A stretch of 6,412 bases of DNA from Verrucomicrobiota bacterium (GTDB taxonomy: Bacteria > Verrucomicrobiota > Verrucomicrobiia > Chthoniobacterales > UBA10450): positions 1 to 6,412 of the forward strand of contig QHOR01000030.1 in NCBI GenBank assembly GCA_003219395.1, written 5' to 3'. The notes under the pieces were generated by a model that had not been told where the DNA came from, did not search any database, and saw nothing but the letters and a program-made list of their open reading frames with translations. Each line of letters opens with the position of its first letter. Position 1 is the first letter of the stretch. Positions 6,291 to 6,412 of the stretch are shown here, one piece after another. Made by a program: the position numbers and the translations under genes.

Positions 6291-6330
6291 GCCAAATTTA
6301 TCTTGCGAAGTATTACAGTTCTGTAATTAT
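6291..6330 (+). repeat. Promoter-like direct repeat, copy B (upstream of the terminal gene)
   Basis: Second copy of the 40-base segment at 6021-6060, carrying box 3. Promoter-like pairs at the same relative positions are TTATCT (6298-6303) with TGTAAT (6322-6327), or TTGCGA (6303-6308) with AATTAT (6325-6330). Either would start transcription about 5-8 bases before the ATG at 6342. Confidence 0.45.
6312..6327. promoter_or_regulatory. Palindromic operator box 3 (ATTACAG-TT-CTGTAAT)
   Basis: ATTACAGTTCTGTAAT has perfect 7-base arms with only the central TT breaking symmetry. It ends 14 bases before the start codon at 6342, mirroring the placement of box 1 before the receptor gene. Candidate binding site for the response regulator encoded at 1494-2165. 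Confidence 0.65.
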
Positions 6331-6341
6331 GCGCGGCACCT

Positions 6342-6412
6342 ATGAATGAAACATCCTGCTCTTCTGGAATCGACCGACAATGGTTCGTCCCGTTAATTGC
6401 ATCCGTGTGTTT
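6342..6412 (+). CDS. Probable start of an unidentified gene, truncated by the window end
   Basis: The frame opens with ATG at 6342 and stays open for the remaining 23 codons: MNETSCSSGIDRQ followed by WFVPLIASVC. The polar N-terminus leading into a hydrophobic stretch fits a signal anchor or first transmembrane helix. No Shine-Dalgarno sequence precedes it, as for the receptor gene, but a promoter-like segment and operator box 3 lie immediately upstream. The other nearby ATG (6346) gives only 16 codons before a stop. The product cannot be identified from this fragment. A membrane component of an envelope transport or efflux system would fit CusR-type control but is speculation. Confidence 0.45.
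   Translation, partial: MNETSCSSGIDRQWFVPLIASVC

Noticed and set aside
6105..6349. Overlapping short reading frames of 73 and 78 codons on the + strand
   Set aside because: They start from TTG/GTG codons, read through the perfect GC hairpin and the operator box, and show no recognisable domain. They look like shadows of a repeat.

Overview
The window reads as a chromosomal segment of a Gram-negative (two-membrane) bacterium. It encodes a TonB-dependent outer-membrane receptor and periplasmic thiol-oxidising enzymes, and base composition is moderately GC-rich by eye. The intergenic style suggests Verrucomicrobiota or a similar soil phylum: repeated GAATGAC/CGAAG-type motifs, strong GC dyads and few clear Shine-Dalgarno sequences. 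That assignment is an impression, not a demonstration. All convincing genes are on the + strand.

Layout. 1-281 is non-coding, with two separate 10-bp inverted repeats. 282-1387 is a two-gene unit joined by an ATGA overlap: a membrane-anchored DsbA-like thiol oxidoreductase (CPPC) and a VKOR-family quinone-linked reoxidant. Together they form a DsbA/DsbB-type disulfide-forming pair. 1494-3519 is an overlapping two-component system: an OmpR/PhoB-type response regulator very like CusR/CopR/HprR and its membrane histidine kinase. 3578-5854, 58 bp further on, is a FecA-like TonB-dependent receptor of 758 residues. 5855-6341 is about 490 bp without a credible gene. It carries two copies of a palindromic operator in duplicated promoter-like DNA, with a cluster of strong hairpins between them. 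A probable new gene starts at 6342 and runs off the end.

The main observation is a 16-bp palindrome, ATTAC-N6-GTAAT, found three times: just before the receptor gene (3554-3569), in the intergenic region (6042-6057, a perfect palindrome) and just before the terminal partial gene (6312-6327). It closely resembles the box I recall for the E. coli copper/peroxide response regulators CusR and HprR, the same subfamily as the regulator encoded here. The simplest model is that this two-component system controls the receptor and the gene beginning at 6342. The boxes lie unusually close to the start codons (8 and 14 nt) and overlap plausible -10 elements. This suggests nearly leaderless transcripts and either repression or non-standard activation. 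The inducing signal is unclear, because the kinase's periplasmic domain has very few Met, His or Cys residues that could bind metal.
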